A stretch of 14,124 nt of DNA. It comes from Dehalococcoidia bacterium (GTDB lineage Bacteria; Chloroflexota; Dehalococcoidia; Bin125). The translations under genes were made by a program, and so were the position numbers. Under the pieces are notes generated by a model. The model was not told the origin of the DNA, made no database searches, and was given only the letters and a program-made list of their open reading frames with translations. Below are positions 1-7,152 of the stretch, one piece after another. The stretch is from contig RKRS01000125.1 in the NCBI GenBank assembly GCA_007571275.1, positions 1 to 14,124 on the forward strand, given 5' to 3'. The stretch's first letter is position 1. Every line of letters starts with the position of its first letter.

Positions 1-1005
1 CTGGATGGCTCGGTCGACGGTGCGGTGCAGGCACTCCGAAGCAAGCCACTTGGCCGCTGTGACCTGGGTGCCGGCCGTAGGCTCATCGGCTTCGCGCGCC
101 TCGGCAGCGCGATAGAGCGCCGTCCTGGCTGAAAACGTGTCAGCGACCATATCGGCGAAGATCGCCTGTACCTGCTGTTGCTCCGCCAGCGGCTGGCCAC
201 TGCGGTGAGGACCCTCGATTCGCTCGAGCGTCGTCCGAGTCACCCACCGAGACCAGCCAACGCAGTCGGCGGCGACGCCCAGTCGCATCCGGTCGATGTT
301 CTGCATCGCGCGTGGCAAGCCGTCGCCGACCGAGCCCAGCAATCTCGCTTCCGGGACAGCGACCGACTCGAAGTAGAAGGGCGAATGCGTGCTGCCGTCG
401 ATTGAGGCGCCCAGCTTACCCTGTGTGACGCCGTCAGCGTCTCGGTCAATGACCAGCAGTGCCGTGCCTTCATCGGGGACATTGGCGACGACGACCAACC
501 AGTCCGAAGATGCGCCGCCGGTCACGAATCCCTTGGCCCCGCTGACGAGGAAGCCGTCCGACCCGTCAGAGAGCGTTGAGCGTACCGCCTGAGTAGGCTC
601 TCGGCGACCGTCGGGGCGCAGCGCTTCGGTGAATGCGAACGCCGCGGTGCGTTCGCCGCGCAGCGCCGGGACATACAATTCCTCGCGCTGTGCATCGTTG
701 TCCGCGAGCCGCATGATGCCAGGGCCCGAGCCAAGCGCGCGAGCGGCCAGCGGGTTCCCGCTGAGCGCCAGCGCCTCTCGCGCTGCCGTGAGCACTCTTG
801 GGCCGCCGCCCAATCCGCCATCCGACTCCGGTACCGACAGTTGATAGAACCCTGCAGACTCGGAGCGACGAGCGATCTCGCGTCGCAGCTCAGCCGGAGG
901 AGATTCAGAATCGGCGCGGGCGGTAATCGGATCAATCGCTTCCGCGACGAAGGCCAGCAGTTTCGACTGGAGGTCGGCCAAGTCGGCGGGCAGTTCGAAG
1001 TGCAT
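1..1005 (-). CDS. Acyl-CoA dehydrogenase family protein (C-terminus cut by window edge)
   Basis: The reading frame is open from an ATG at 1005 to the window edge and gives 335 residues; the family is usually about 380. Expected role: FAD-dependent alpha,beta-dehydrogenation of an acyl-CoA in the cytoplasm. Visible family landmarks are the helical N-terminal domain (1-115), the flavin/substrate motif AFAFTEALRPDG (122-133, matching the family's F-x-x-TE-P-x-x-GSD), FVTGG (160-164, the 'ITNG' element), DRMRLGVAA (238-246) and RSGQPLAEQQQVQ (268-280), the start of the C-terminal helical domain. The region that usually carries the catalytic Glu or GGxGY motif lies outside the window. GAGAGG sits about 7 bases before the ATG and supports this start. 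The usual Gly-Ser-Asp after TE is degenerate (ALRPDG), so the substrate cannot be named. It follows the Wzz-like gene on the same strand after a 63-base gap. Family call is firm; activity is unproven. Confidence 0.88.
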   Translation of the reverse strand, partial: MHFELPADLADLQSKLLAFVAEAIDPITARADSESPPAELRREIARRSESAGFYQLSVPESDGGLGGGPRVLTAAREALALSGNPLAARALGSGPGIMRLADNDAQREELYVPALRGERTAAFAFTEALRPDGRREPTQAVRSTLSDGSDGFLVSGAKGFVTGGASSDWLVVVANVPDEGTALLVIDRDADGVTQGKLGASIDGSTHSPFYFESVAVPEARLLGSVGDGLPRAMQNIDRMRLGVAADCVGWSRWVTRTTLERIEGPHRSGQPLAEQQQVQAIFADMVADTFSARTALYRAAEAREADEPTAGTQVTAAKWLASECLHRTVDRAIQ

Positions 1006-1068
1006 CGGCAAGCCTCTCGAATCGGATCTGCGCTACGGCGCTTCCGTGATCACGCTAGTCGGACATCG

Positions 1069-2331
1069 TTATTCGGACATCAATGCCAGTTCGAAGTCTC
1101 GGAGATCGGTCGCTTGCGCCTGCGTCAGTACGACGCCCAGTAGCGGAGCGTGGCCGAGCAGCCGCTGCGCGTACGCCAGCTGATCGTCGGTGACATCCGC
1201 CCTGACCATCAGGAGGACGCCTGCTGATGCCCGGGCGAGGTTGATCGCGGTCTGCTCCGAGAGCGTGTCGGTGAGTAGGAGCGCGCAGCCATTTGGTCGA
1301 CCAGTCTCGAGGGCGCGGACGGCGCTACGTAGGATTAGCTCCCAGCGTTCGACCGGCGACCAGTGTGTACCGAGCAACCACCCCGGCGGCGCGCCATACG
1401 CGATCTCAAACGCCGGGCGACGTCCATCGAGCCAAATCACCGACCTGCCTCGATAAGCCAGCGTTCGCGCCGTCTGGAAGAGTGTGGCGGTCACGCTGGA
1501 GGAGTGATCCAGAGGAACCAGCGCAATGACTCCTGAACGTGGCTCAAGCGTGTTGGCCACGTTGCCCAGCATGGCCGCGTCTTCTGCGGCAGCCTCACGC
1601 GACGCCACGGCGACGACGGACGCCGGCGATGGCGCCGCCGTGGGCTGATTGGCGGCCCGCTCCGCTTCAGCCGTGATCACTGCGATCGGTTTGAAACCAA
1701 TTCGGCCCAATCTGCCCAGGGCCGAGCGAGCACTCGTCGCACGTCTGGCCAGCGCGCAGGCGAGCGCCAGGCCGCCAGACAGGCCGATTACAGAGGCCCA
1801 GGCCGCCGTCCACTCGGTCGACGGGGCGACTTTGCGCGCGCCCGGATAGACCAGTCCGAGCAGATCGAGGCCAGCCTCATCGCCGTATCTGCGGATCGAT
1901 TCGTGCACTGCGGCGTATGCCAACTCTATGGCCAGGCTCTCGGCATCCGCCTGGCCTGATGAGCGCACGGTCAGTCGAATCAGCGTGTCAGTCAATTCAA
2001 CCGTGACGCTCTCCAGTATCGGCGGGCCGTCTTCGCTCGCCATCAGGCGTCCTGTGGCCTCCTCCTGCACGGAGGGATCGAGGAGCAGCTCCGCGTACTC
2101 GGAGGCGGTTCGTCCTTCTTTCGCCCACAGGCGCACGGCGGCGTCCCAGGCAACCGCCGACGATTGTGAAATCGCCACAGCGATCAGCGTCGCTGCAGCC
2201 GCCGTGAAGATCGGCAACCACCAGGCAAACCCGTTCCTCAGGCTCAGGGACTTGATCACGATATCGAGTGTATCCGCCACTTCCGGTCTGACGATTACCC
2301 CGAGCACACGGCAACGGTCATGCCTGCGCAT
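1069..2331 (-). CDS. Wzz/BY-kinase-like membrane protein with a degenerate P-loop domain
   Basis: The 420-residue product has the layout of bacterial tyrosine kinases fused to polysaccharide chain-length regulators. Transmembrane helix 1 is near 35-55, a periplasmic stretch of about 120 residues follows, then a Pro-containing segment (PGARKVAP, 163-170) just before helix 2 (about 176-195), as in Wzz proteins. The cytoplasmic part (about 210-420) follows the CpsD/MinD-like fold pattern. Residues 267-310 align with P-loop, helix and second Asp motif, ending WLDGRRP (300-306, compare the usual hhIDxDxRxP). The Walker A position reads VPLDHSSSVTATLF (272-285) and has no Gly-Lys-Ser/Thr, so nucleotide binding looks lost. 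There is no C-terminal Tyr cluster. Expected role, by inference: exopolysaccharide or envelope assembly as a non-catalytic partner. The start is uncertain: the ATG at 2331 has no ribosome site, and GTG codons at 2280 or 2259 would shorten the protein before helix 1. No glycosyltransferases are nearby. Confidence 0.7.
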   Translation of the reverse strand: MRRHDRCRVLGVIVRPEVADTLDIVIKSLSLRNGFAWWLPIFTAAAATLIAVAISQSSAVAWDAAVRLWAKEGRTASEYAELLLDPSVQEEATGRLMASEDGPPILESVTVELTDTLIRLTVRSSGQADAESLAIELAYAAVHESIRRYGDEAGLDLLGLVYPGARKVAPSTEWTAAWASVIGLSGGLALACALARRATSARSALGRLGRIGFKPIAVITAEAERAANQPTAAPSPASVVAVASREAAAEDAAMLGNVANTLEPRSGVIALVPLDHSSSVTATLFQTARTLAYRGRSVIWLDGRRPAFEIAYGAPPGWLLGTHWSPVERWELILRSAVRALETGRPNGCALLLTDTLSEQTAINLARASAGVLLMVRADVTDDQLAYAQRLLGHAPLLGVVLTQAQATDLRDFELALMSE

Positions 2332-2386
2332 GACGCGGCGCGTGACGTTAAACGATTTCAGCAGGTAATGGGTGCGGACTCTCGAG

Positions 2387-2392
2387 TAATCT
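2387..2392 (+). promoter_or_regulatory. Possible -10 element, leaderless start of the protease gene
   Basis: TAATCT fits the TA-N3-T pattern and lies exactly 6 bases before the ATG at 2399. No convincing Shine-Dalgarno (only AGG, 2 bases from the ATG) and no good -35 box are present. The same spacing recurs before the genes at 10948 and 14101. This is weak evidence alone. Confidence 0.25.
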
Positions 2393-2398
2393 CAGGCA

Positions 2399-5300
2399 AT
2401 GCGTAGAGCCATTCTGATCCTGTCGCTCGTGCTCACGACCTTGACGATCGTGGCCACGCCGTCGGCTCAGTCAGCCGCGCCACGCCTGCACCTGGACGTG
2501 CGCTTCGCTGCGCCTGATCCCGCCGTCGCGCAACGGTTGACCGATGTGGGGTTCGAGATTGAGCTGGCGGCGCCCGCACTTGGCCGCTGGCAGGGCTGGC
2601 TCCCTGCAGATCGACTGGACGAACTCCGCACGCTCGACGGTGTGACATCGGTTCAGCGTCCGCAATACGCGCGCTTTGCCGCCGGCGCGGCGATAACCGA
2701 AGGCGACGAGGCGCTGAACGCAGCCACTGCGCGCGCGACGTTCAACGTCGACGGCTCCGACGTCCGAGTGGCGGTGATCTCCGACGGCATCGTGGGATTG
2801 CAGCAGGCTCAGCTCGCCAGCGAAGCGCCCAAACTGGTCGAAGCCCGCGCGTTTGGCGCGGGCGATCTCAACCGTGGCCAGGAGGGGACGGCGATGATCG
2901 AGATCATCCACGATCTCGCGCCCGGCGCCTCGATCTCGTTCGCCGCCGTGCTGACCGACCTCGACCACATCACCGCGGTGAACTACTTCGCTCAGCGGGT
3001 TGACATCATCATCGACGACATATCGTACGCATTTCCCGCTAATCAACGCAGCGACGTATCTGTCAATACGACCACAGCGCTGCAACACCCAACCTGGCCG
3101 CTCAGGCTGTATGTGACTGCAGCCGGGAACTGGGCTGAGTCGCATTGGGCAGGCGCATGGCGGGCGGGTCCGGATGGTTCGAGGGTTGGACTGCTATCGC
3201 CGGGCGCGGTGCATCAATTCGGCGCCACCGACACGGGCACGTTGTACGGCGTCGGCAACAGTTTCGCGGTCGAGCCTGAGGATCAGATTCGCCTGGCCCT
3301 GTTCTGGGACGATCCGTGGGGACGCTCGTACAACGACTACAACCTGTATCTGATATCTGAAAGTGGCTCGATCCTCGCTGCAAGCGAGGACACGCAGGGC
3401 GTGGGACTGGACAGTCATAATCCGCGTGAGCATCTTGAGTACGTTCATCAGGGCAAAGCGACAGAGCTGTTTGTCGTGATTCAGAATCACAATGACGACG
3501 CCGAGCCGGTCGAGTTTGATCTGTTCGCGTTCCACGCGGAAGGCGCCCAGATTCGGCTCCACTATCGCACGACGGCCGGCAGCATCCTGGCGCAATCCGA
3601 CGCCGAGGGCGCGCTGACGGTTGGCGCGGTCAATGTGGGAGAACAGGCAGTCGCTCCCTACTCAAGCCGTGGACCGACCGCCAACGGCGCGTTCAAGCCG
3701 GAGATCAGCGCGGTCGACCGAGTAACGGTCTCGGACACGACGCGTTTTGGTCCACGATTCTCAGGCTCCTCGGCGGCTGCGCCGCATGTGGCGGGAGTGG
3801 CGGCGTTGCTCTTGCAGGCGCAGCCGGCATTGCTCGCCGGCGACGGCGGTAGCCCGCTGCTGGAGCGACGTCTGATCCGAGACATCCTGACTGACACCGC
3901 TCGGGACATCCCGCCCGACGGCCCCGATCTGGCCTCTGGCGCAGGACTGATTGACGCCGACGCCGCCATCCAGACCGCGATCAGCCGGGTCGCCGTGATC
4001 AATTCCGCTGCTGACAGCGGTCCAGGGACATTCCGGGAAGCGATCAACAGTGGAGCGCGGATGCTCCTGTTCCAGAACACCCAGGAGGATCGCACGATCA
4101 GGCTGAGGTCAGCGCTTCCGATTGTGCCTGCGGACATGATCATTGACGGAACTGGCTGGGCAATTGACGCTTCCGCAGTCGACGTCGGTCTGGAACTGGG
4201 AGCCAGAGCGGAGCTCTGGGGACTCTCCGTCAACGAAGCGCAGGAAGTCGGCATTCTGCTCACCGGTGATCAGAGCCGCCTGATCGGGGTAACCACCAAC
4301 GGCAATATCACTGGCATTCGGGTCAATGGCGCGAACGCAACCATCGAGGGCGCGACGGTCGCAAACGGACGATCGCACGGAATCGAGATCGGCGATGGTG
4401 GCTCAGCGTCGATTTCGGCCAGCACGATTGAGTCGAATCGCGGCGCGGGCGTCATGATCCATCCCGCCGCTGGCGATGTGCTGATCGGCCCCACGATCGA
4501 GCCGCCGACGCTCTCGCCGGCCAGCGACCTGCCGATTCCGATCGGCCGGCTCGATTCGCCACCGCTGCAGCCTCGGGCCGGGCTGAGCCATTCGATCAGC
4601 GGCACGGTCAGCGTCGACGGACTGCCCGCCGCGGCGGGCACGACGGTTGACCTCTACCTCGACCGTCGACTCGCAGCGTCGGTAATGGTTGATCAGGCCG
4701 CGAGCTTCAACGTCACAGCGACTGGTCCGGGCGCCGAGCTCCGCTTCGCCGTCAACGGTGTGCCGCTTGATCAACGAGTCGATTTCGAGGCGGGCGCCAC
4801 CAGCTCGATCTCGCTGCGAGCGGTCAGCTCACCCACTCTGGTTACGTCCGACAGCGAGGGCGTGCATCTGAGCGAAGCGAACCTCTTGCGCAACAATCTC
4901 AGCGGCGTGGAGATTATGCCAGTCGATGGTGAGCGCGCCGGAAGTCGGCAGGTATGGGGCAACATGATGCAACGCAACCGGGACAACATCACGTCCGAGT
5001 TTGCAGCGCCGACGATTGACCTCGTGGAATGGGCCGCGGCGAGCGTGAGTATCAGTGGCCGAGCGAAAGGCGTCTCGATCGTCCATCTCTACGCCGGACC
5101 ACAGGACAGCCGCCATTATGTCGGCTCGATGCCAGTAATCGGCGGGCTATTCCGTTTCCAACACGTCAACGTTAGTCGGACGGTCTCCGAGTTCTCAGTG
5201 ATCGGGCACACAGTGGAAGGACGGGCCACCTCCGAGAGCGCTGTTCACCGTGAGCCATTGCCAGGCTCGATCACGAGTATCACACCGCTCAGCGGCTATA

Positions 5301-5782
5301 TCGAGGGCGGTGAGCCGGTGCGTATCTGTGGCGCGCGGATCTCGGACGATGCTGCGGTTCCACAGATATGGTTCGGCAATCGCGAGGCTCGCGTCATGTT
5401 CTGGTCGGGCGAATGCGTGACGGTGACGACGCCGCCCGCGCTCGCAGGGCTGACCGACATCGCCCTGCGCTTACCGGGATCGCGGCCGATCGTCGCGCTC
5501 GACGCATTTGAGTACCGCGCCGTGCGAACCGTGCAACTCAAACAGGGCTGGAACTTCGTCACCTGGCGTGGCGCGGACACTCGTGTGACCACGGCATTCG
5601 CCTCCCTCGCCGGAGCGACGTTCCGCGCCTATGCCTGGGATGCGGATCGACAGCAGTGGCGTCTGTTCGCAACAGAGTTGCCGCCTCAGCTGAACACGCT
5701 GCGCAGCATCGAACACAACCAACCACTCTGGATCCTGCTCGATACTCCCGCGATTGACTGGCAACAACCTGCGCCCGATTAG
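2399..5782 (+). CDS. Secreted subtilase-like protease with Asp-Glu-Ser active site, beta-helix, IPT/TIG-like and C-terminal GWN module
   Basis: A 1127-residue secreted protein. Residues 1-26 are a signal peptide (MRR, hydrophobic core, cleavage near SAQSA). A propeptide-like segment covers about 27-95. The S8-type catalytic domain spans about 120-525: Asp129 in VAVISDG, Asn244 in TAAGN (oxyanion hole) and Ser458 in SGSSAAAPHVAG. The His motif (HGTxMA in subtilisins) reads QEGTAM, so Glu162 stands where His should be, as in the S53-like group with a Glu/Asp/Ser arrangement. An Asp pair (206-207, IIIDDISY) is also present. A beta-sandwich-like insert lies at about 262-395. Residues 531-700 begin with NSAADSGPGTFREAI (535-549), then short repeats typical of right-handed beta-helices, resuming at 815-862 after a carboxypeptidase-regulatory-like sandwich (732-808). 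An IPT/TIG-like domain (957-1040) and a tryptophan-rich C-terminal module (about 1043-1117, starting QGWNFVTW) follow. Likely exported and envelope-associated. Substrate unknown. Confidence 0.87.
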   Translation: MRRAILILSLVLTTLTIVATPSAQSAAPRLHLDVRFAAPDPAVAQRLTDVGFEIELAAPALGRWQGWLPADRLDELRTLDGVTSVQRPQYARFAAGAAITEGDEALNAATARATFNVDGSDVRVAVISDGIVGLQQAQLASEAPKLVEARAFGAGDLNRGQEGTAMIEIIHDLAPGASISFAAVLTDLDHITAVNYFAQRVDIIIDDISYAFPANQRSDVSVNTTTALQHPTWPLRLYVTAAGNWAESHWAGAWRAGPDGSRVGLLSPGAVHQFGATDTGTLYGVGNSFAVEPEDQIRLALFWDDPWGRSYNDYNLYLISESGSILAASEDTQGVGLDSHNPREHLEYVHQGKATELFVVIQNHNDDAEPVEFDLFAFHAEGAQIRLHYRTTAGSILAQSDAEGALTVGAVNVGEQAVAPYSSRGPTANGAFKPEISAVDRVTVSDTTRFGPRFSGSSAAAPHVAGVAALLLQAQPALLAGDGGSPLLERRLIRDILTDTARDIPPDGPDLASGAGLIDADAAIQTAISRVAVINSAADSGPGTFREAINSGARMLLFQNTQEDRTIRLRSALPIVPADMIIDGTGWAIDASAVDVGLELGARAELWGLSVNEAQEVGILLTGDQSRLIGVTTNGNITGIRVNGANATIEGATVANGRSHGIEIGDGGSASISASTIESNRGAGVMIHPAAGDVLIGPTIEPPTLSPASDLPIPIGRLDSPPLQPRAGLSHSISGTVSVDGLPAAAGTTVDLYLDRRLAASVMVDQAASFNVTATGPGAELRFAVNGVPLDQRVDFEAGATSSISLRAVSSPTLVTSDSEGVHLSEANLLRNNLSGVEIMPVDGERAGSRQVWGNMMQRNRDNITSEFAAPTIDLVEWAAASVSISGRAKGVSIVHLYAGPQDSRHYVGSMPVIGGLFRFQHVNVSRTVSEFSVIGHTVEGRATSESAVHREPLPGSITSITPLSGYIEGGEPVRICGARISDDAAVPQIWFGNREARVMFWSGECVTVTTPPALAGLTDIALRLPGSRPIVALDAFEYRAVRTVQLKQGWNFVTWRGADTRVTTAFASLAGATFRAYAWDADRQQWRLFATELPPQLNTLRSIEHNQPLWILLDTPAIDWQQPAPD

Positions 5783-5800
5783 TCACGATCGCGCACTCGC

Positions 5801-5806
5801 TATCAT
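5801..5806 (+). promoter_or_regulatory. Candidate -10 box ahead of the MaoC/MoaD/Mo-hydroxylase cluster
   Basis: TATCAT differs from the consensus TATAAT at one base and sits in the 97-base gap between the protease and the next gene. A poor -35-like TTAGTC lies 16 bases upstream, overlapping the protease stop codon. If used, the leader would be about 65-70 bases. No terminator hairpin is visible after the protease gene, so read-through is also possible. Confidence 0.25.
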
Positions 5807-5879
5807 CGAACCGAGCTTCAACCGACCAGCCAAATCAACCAATACCCACAAGTACCTACAAGGGTGAGAGGACTCTCGG

Positions 5880-6716
5880 ATGGCAATCTCCAAATACGAA
5901 GCGCCGCAGGCTGGCGTCGACCTGGGCACTGCAACGGTCGTGATCGACGACACCGCGCTCAGCGACTACTACGAAGGCCTGGAACTGGAACGCCCAACCG
6001 ATCTGGCAAGCGCGCCGTCGATGGTCGCCGCCAACGCCGATCTCTCGACGCGGATGCACTATGCCAACGACTTCGGCAACCTCTGGCTACGCCAGGAGTG
6101 GGATTTCCGTCAGCCGCTCAAGCCGGGCGCGTCCTACGAAGCCTCAGCCAAGTCGCTCGACATCTACGAGCGCCGCGACCGCAGCGTGATCCTGACCGAA
6201 ACCGTACTCAGGGACGAAGCGGGCGATGTCGCGGTTGTGCAGCGCCACCATCAGTCATTCGTGCTCTACCAAAGCGAAGGCCAGGTGACCCTGCGCGACC
6301 CCTCAAAAAAGGAAGGCGCGAAGACATATGCATTGCCCGAGGGCGAAGCATTTGGGCCGTTAGTCCGCGCCATCTCTCTGGAAATGTGCGGCTCCTTCTT
6401 CCATGGCGACCGCAACTATCACACCGACAAGCAGGCCTCGGAGGAGCTGGGCTTCACGGATGTCGTGGTCGGCGGCAAGATGACGATGTCGCTGATCGGC
6501 GAGTTGCTCGATCAGCGCTTCGGCGAGGCCTGGAAATCCTCCGGCAAGCTGCTGATTAAGTTCGCCAATATCGTCTGGCCAAACGAGACCGTCTCGGTCA
6601 AAGGCGTCCTGCAGGGCGCGAACGAGGACGATCCCCAGCGACGCAACATCGCCTGCTGGGTCGAGAAGGACAACGGAGTGATTGCGGTGGTCGCTGAGGG
6701 CAGTCTCAGGCTCTAG
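5880..6716 (+). CDS. MaoC-like double hot-dog (R)-hydratase/FAS1-type dehydratase family protein
   Basis: The 278-residue product is long enough for two hot-dog folds, N-terminal half about 15-130 and C-terminal half about 155-278. The C-terminal half carries the hydratase signature in a shortened form: GDRNYHTD (176-183), where MaoC hydratases have G-D-x-N-P-h-H; Asp177, Asn179 and His181 are candidate catalytic residues. The following ELGFTDVVVGGKMTMSLIGE (189-208) is the usual Gly-rich helix, and FANIVWPNETVSVKG (228-242) matches the conserved strand FxxPVxxGDTh. Expected role, by family: hydration of a trans-2-enoyl-CoA, or dehydration of a hydroxyacyl-CoA, in the cytoplasm. GTGAGAGGA lies about 10 bases before the ATG. 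It is the first gene of a plus-strand cluster with the MoaD-like gene (31-base gap) and the Mo-hydroxylase, which suggests a step in one catabolic route. The substrate cannot be read from the sequence. Confidence 0.8.
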   Translation: MAISKYEAPQAGVDLGTATVVIDDTALSDYYEGLELERPTDLASAPSMVAANADLSTRMHYANDFGNLWLRQEWDFRQPLKPGASYEASAKSLDIYERRDRSVILTETVLRDEAGDVAVVQRHHQSFVLYQSEGQVTLRDPSKKEGAKTYALPEGEAFGPLVRAISLEMCGSFFHGDRNYHTDKQASEELGFTDVVVGGKMTMSLIGELLDQRFGEAWKSSGKLLIKFANIVWPNETVSVKGVLQGANEDDPQRRNIACWVEKDNGVIAVVAEGSLRL

Positions 6717-6747
6717 CGCACAAGCATACAGTCATCCGTCAAACGGT

Positions 6748-7125
6748 ATGCCTGACGAGGTCATAGTCTTCGTCCCCACCGGCATGCGCTCGCTCACTGA
6801 TGGCGAGCGGATCGTGACAGCCAGCGGACGCACGGTCGGCGAGGTGATCGACGATCTGGAAACGAGCTATCCGGGCTTCTACAAGTCGCTGGTCGAGGAC
6901 GGTCGGTTACGGTCTGGATTGATGATCGCCGTCAACAGCGTTGAGCAGCCGCTGGGTTTGCTGGCCAAAGTCCCACCTCAGGCAGAGCTACACATCCTGC
7001 CAGCCATGGCCGGCGGGGCGCGTACACGTCGCCACCTGACTTCGACCGTTGACCATTCGCAAACTACGGGATGGCGTCACGATGTAATGATGAGTGGGCA
7101 GCGAGCGATATCCTGTTCACGATGA
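6748..7125 (+). CDS. MoaD/ThiS-like ubiquitin-fold sulfur carrier with a C-terminal extension
   Basis: The ATG at 6748 begins MPDEVIVFVPTGMRSLTDG, a typical MoaD/ThiS first strand; the same frame is open upstream from a TTG inside the previous gene, but that part has no family similarity. VGEVIDDLETSYPGF (about 31-45) is the central helix, and LHILPAMAGG (81-90) is the diagnostic end, where the carrier's Gly-Gly should be thiocarboxylated. Here the frame continues 35 residues past Gly90 with an Arg/Ser/Thr-rich tail showing no recognisable motif. Family members normally end at Gly-Gly; a few carriers (for example CysO and QbsE) need removal of extra residues by a JAMM protease, but none is encoded here. 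Being sandwiched before a molybdopterin enzyme fits sulfur transfer in molybdopterin synthesis or cofactor maturation. Alternatives are a lost stop codon, a sequence error or a tail trimmed in the cell. No ribosome site is obvious. Confidence 0.75.
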   Translation: MPDEVIVFVPTGMRSLTDGERIVTASGRTVGEVIDDLETSYPGFYKSLVEDGRLRSGLMIAVNSVEQPLGLLAKVPPQAELHILPAMAGGARTRRHLTSTVDHSQTTGWRHDVMMSGQRAISCSR

Positions 7126-7152
7126 GCAGCCATTCTGAAGAGGAGCCGGGAG

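Noticed and set aside
522..935. Minus-strand 137-codon frame inside the acyl-CoA dehydrogenase
   Set aside because: It is a frame-shifted reading of the dehydrogenase, which is open through the whole region in the frame starting at 1005.
5783..5879. Riboswitch (for example a Moco RNA) ahead of the molybdenum-related cluster
   Set aside because: The gap is only 97 bases, low in stable hairpins, and lacks the multi-stem structure such an element needs.
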